Assembly: GCA_937138955.1 (NCBI GenBank)
Contig: CAKZPJ010000646.1
Span: 1 to 6,485 of the forward strand
DNA from: an uncultured Flammeovirgaceae bacterium
GTDB lineage: Bacteria > Bacteroidota > Bacteroidia > Cytophagales > Cyclobacteriaceae
Direction of reading: 5' to 3'
Length of the DNA: 6,485 nt
Part shown: positions 5,452 to 6,485 of the stretch, piece after piece
How positions within the stretch are numbered: position 1 is the stretch's first letter
Layout of the letters: every line of letters starts with the position of its first letter
Made by a program: the position numbers and the translations under genes
Notes under the pieces: model-generated
Database searches by the model: none
The model's input: only the letters and a program-made list of their open reading frames with translations
What the model was told of the DNA's origin: nothing

Positions 5452-6485
5452 CGTACGTTATACGCTATATTCTTTATTTCTACCTTGAGCCAGGTCCAAT
5501 CGCCGTCATCCAGTTGCCAACTTACCTCGGATGCTACTGGTACCCTTAACCCATTTCGCGCTGCGGTTTTCGTAGCCGTCACCGTCCACCGGGTAGGTTC
5601 GGCATCAGAGGCATCTTTGTAGCGCATAGCAACGAACTTTTTGAACAAGCCCTGTTCGTCAAAGTAGAACACGCCCGAACCTTGGGTTCCGTTGTAAGTC
5701 ATGGTAGCACGGGCCGCACTGTCACCTACGGCCTCCCAGGTGATGTAGGGACTTAGTGCGGCGGAAGGAAACCAAACAATTTCACCCAAATAGCGCTGTA
5801 GGGTGGCCTGATCCATTTTTTCACCACCTTGGGCATCAACTACCGGAACGACGGAAAGCAATTTAATTGTCATTGCGCCTTTTCCGCCCTCAAATTTGTC
5901 CCGGCCCACCAGGTTGATTAGTGGGCTCATATTCATTCTTACCGACCAGTTGAAAGCCGGGGGATTAATGGTAAAGTATTGTTCGGCCCGAGCTTGGGTC
6001 CAGTTCTTCTGTTCGGGCTTCGTAGCCATCTGCGCCGCTTGTACCAAGTAGACGTTCTGAATAGGCTCCTTTCCGACCATTCCGCAGTTGATAAGCCACT
6101 TTTGAACGATGTCCGGTAAATCCGAAATCATGGACTCTGAAATCACGCTTTTTTGAGAGGTGGGTGAATTAGCGAACATTTGAGCGGTTTCATCATGCAC
6201 TTTCTTGGAGAAACTCCAGGCTGAATAGGCCACAATTATTGAAACCAGAATGATTATATTAGGGATGGTGCCAAACTTGGCGTCCTGCCAGTAGACAATA
6301 AGCAGGAATTGAGAGAGTAGAACGGCTACAATTCCAATAATCCACCAGTAGTCGTATTTAGTCCAAAATGAGATGAGGGTAGCTGAAAATAACACAAAAA
6401 CCAGCAGCCATAGTACGCCGAATGGTTTGGAAATCGGCTGCGCTATGGCATCAAATTCTGCCAGGTTAAATGCTTTTAGGAACCC
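5448..6485 (-). CDS. DUF6544-family membrane-anchored protein, 5' end cut by window edge
   Basis: The frame is open from the right edge to the TAG at 5450-5448: 345 visible residues. The internal GTG at 6395 is not a credible start, because the 30 codons upstream (GFLKAFNLAEFDAIAQPISK, then a hydrophobic run) fit the membrane part of the family; the true start is probably a short way outside the window. Three membrane helices are visible, about 22-40, 46-66 and 73-92, with WQDAKFGTIPN between the last two. The soluble domain carries what I recognise as DUF6544 signatures: LPDIVQKWL at 123-131, AEQYFTINPPAFNW at 167-180, GRDKFEGGKGAM at 194-205, RYLGEIVWFPSAAL at 231-244, and a repeated-strand C-terminus ending WTWLKVEIKNIAYNVR. 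Function is unknown; the fold may bind a lipid or other hydrophobic ligand, but that is a guess. It is the first visible gene of the run leading to the barrel and hydrolase genes. Confidence 0.75.
   Translation of the reverse strand, partial: GFLKAFNLAEFDAIAQPISKPFGVLWLLVFVLFSATLISFWTKYDYWWIIGIVAVLLSQFLLIVYWQDAKFGTIPNIIILVSIIVAYSAWSFSKKVHDETAQMFANSPTSQKSVISESMISDLPDIVQKWLINCGMVGKEPIQNVYLVQAAQMATKPEQKNWTQARAEQYFTINPPAFNWSVRMNMSPLINLVGRDKFEGGKGAMTIKLLSVVPVVDAQGGEKMDQATLQRYLGEIVWFPSAALSPYITWEAVGDSAARATMTYNGTQGSGVFYFDEQGLFKKFVAMRYKDASDAEPTRWTVTATKTAARNGLRVPVASEVSWQLDDGDWTWLKVEIKNIAYNVR

Overview
The window is a densely packed run of six protein genes, all on the minus strand. Reading along the minus strand (high to low coordinates) they are: a DUF6544-type membrane-anchored protein cut off by the right edge; a short Omp85/BamA-type outer-membrane barrel protein; a membrane-anchored serine beta-lactamase/penicillin-binding-protein-family hydrolase; an exported type II-like L-asparaginase; a CPBP intramembrane protease homologue; and an Acg-type FMN oxidoreductase of the nitroreductase superfamily cut off by the left edge. 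I see no RNA gene, insertion sequence, CRISPR array or phage gene.

The family mix (DUF6544, a short POTRA-less surface-antigen barrel, Acg with a Tat-like start, CPBP protease), the scarcity of clear Shine-Dalgarno sequences and the A-rich upstream regions suggest Bacteroidota, perhaps a Cytophagales-like environmental member. This is inference from gene content; there is no marker gene here to fix the lineage.

Layout: 6485-5448 is the DUF6544 gene and 70 bp later comes the barrel gene (5377-4283). After 53 bp the serine hydrolase follows (4229-2949), overlapping the asparaginase (2956-1928) by 8 bp. This block reads as one probable operon whose products sit in the inner membrane, periplasm and outer membrane. 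A 188-bp gap (1740-1927), the longest in the window, separates it from a second unit, CPBP (1739-900) and Acg (903-1), joined by a 4-bp ATGA stop/start overlap. Two short perfect dyads lie at points where regulation would be expected: a 14-bp palindrome across the DUF6544 stop codon and ahead of the barrel gene, and TAGGTAA-CT-TTACCTA just ahead of the CPBP gene.

The common theme is the cell envelope: four of the six products have a predicted membrane segment or export signal of ordinary kind, one is an outer-membrane barrel with a signal peptide, and the Acg protein has a Tat-like N-terminus. The most unusual protein is the asparaginase, which keeps the core catalytic motifs but has a shortened active-site lid without the usual tyrosine. 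I find no convincing sign of a wholly new system; the window looks like ordinary chromosomal gene content with a few details worth checking.
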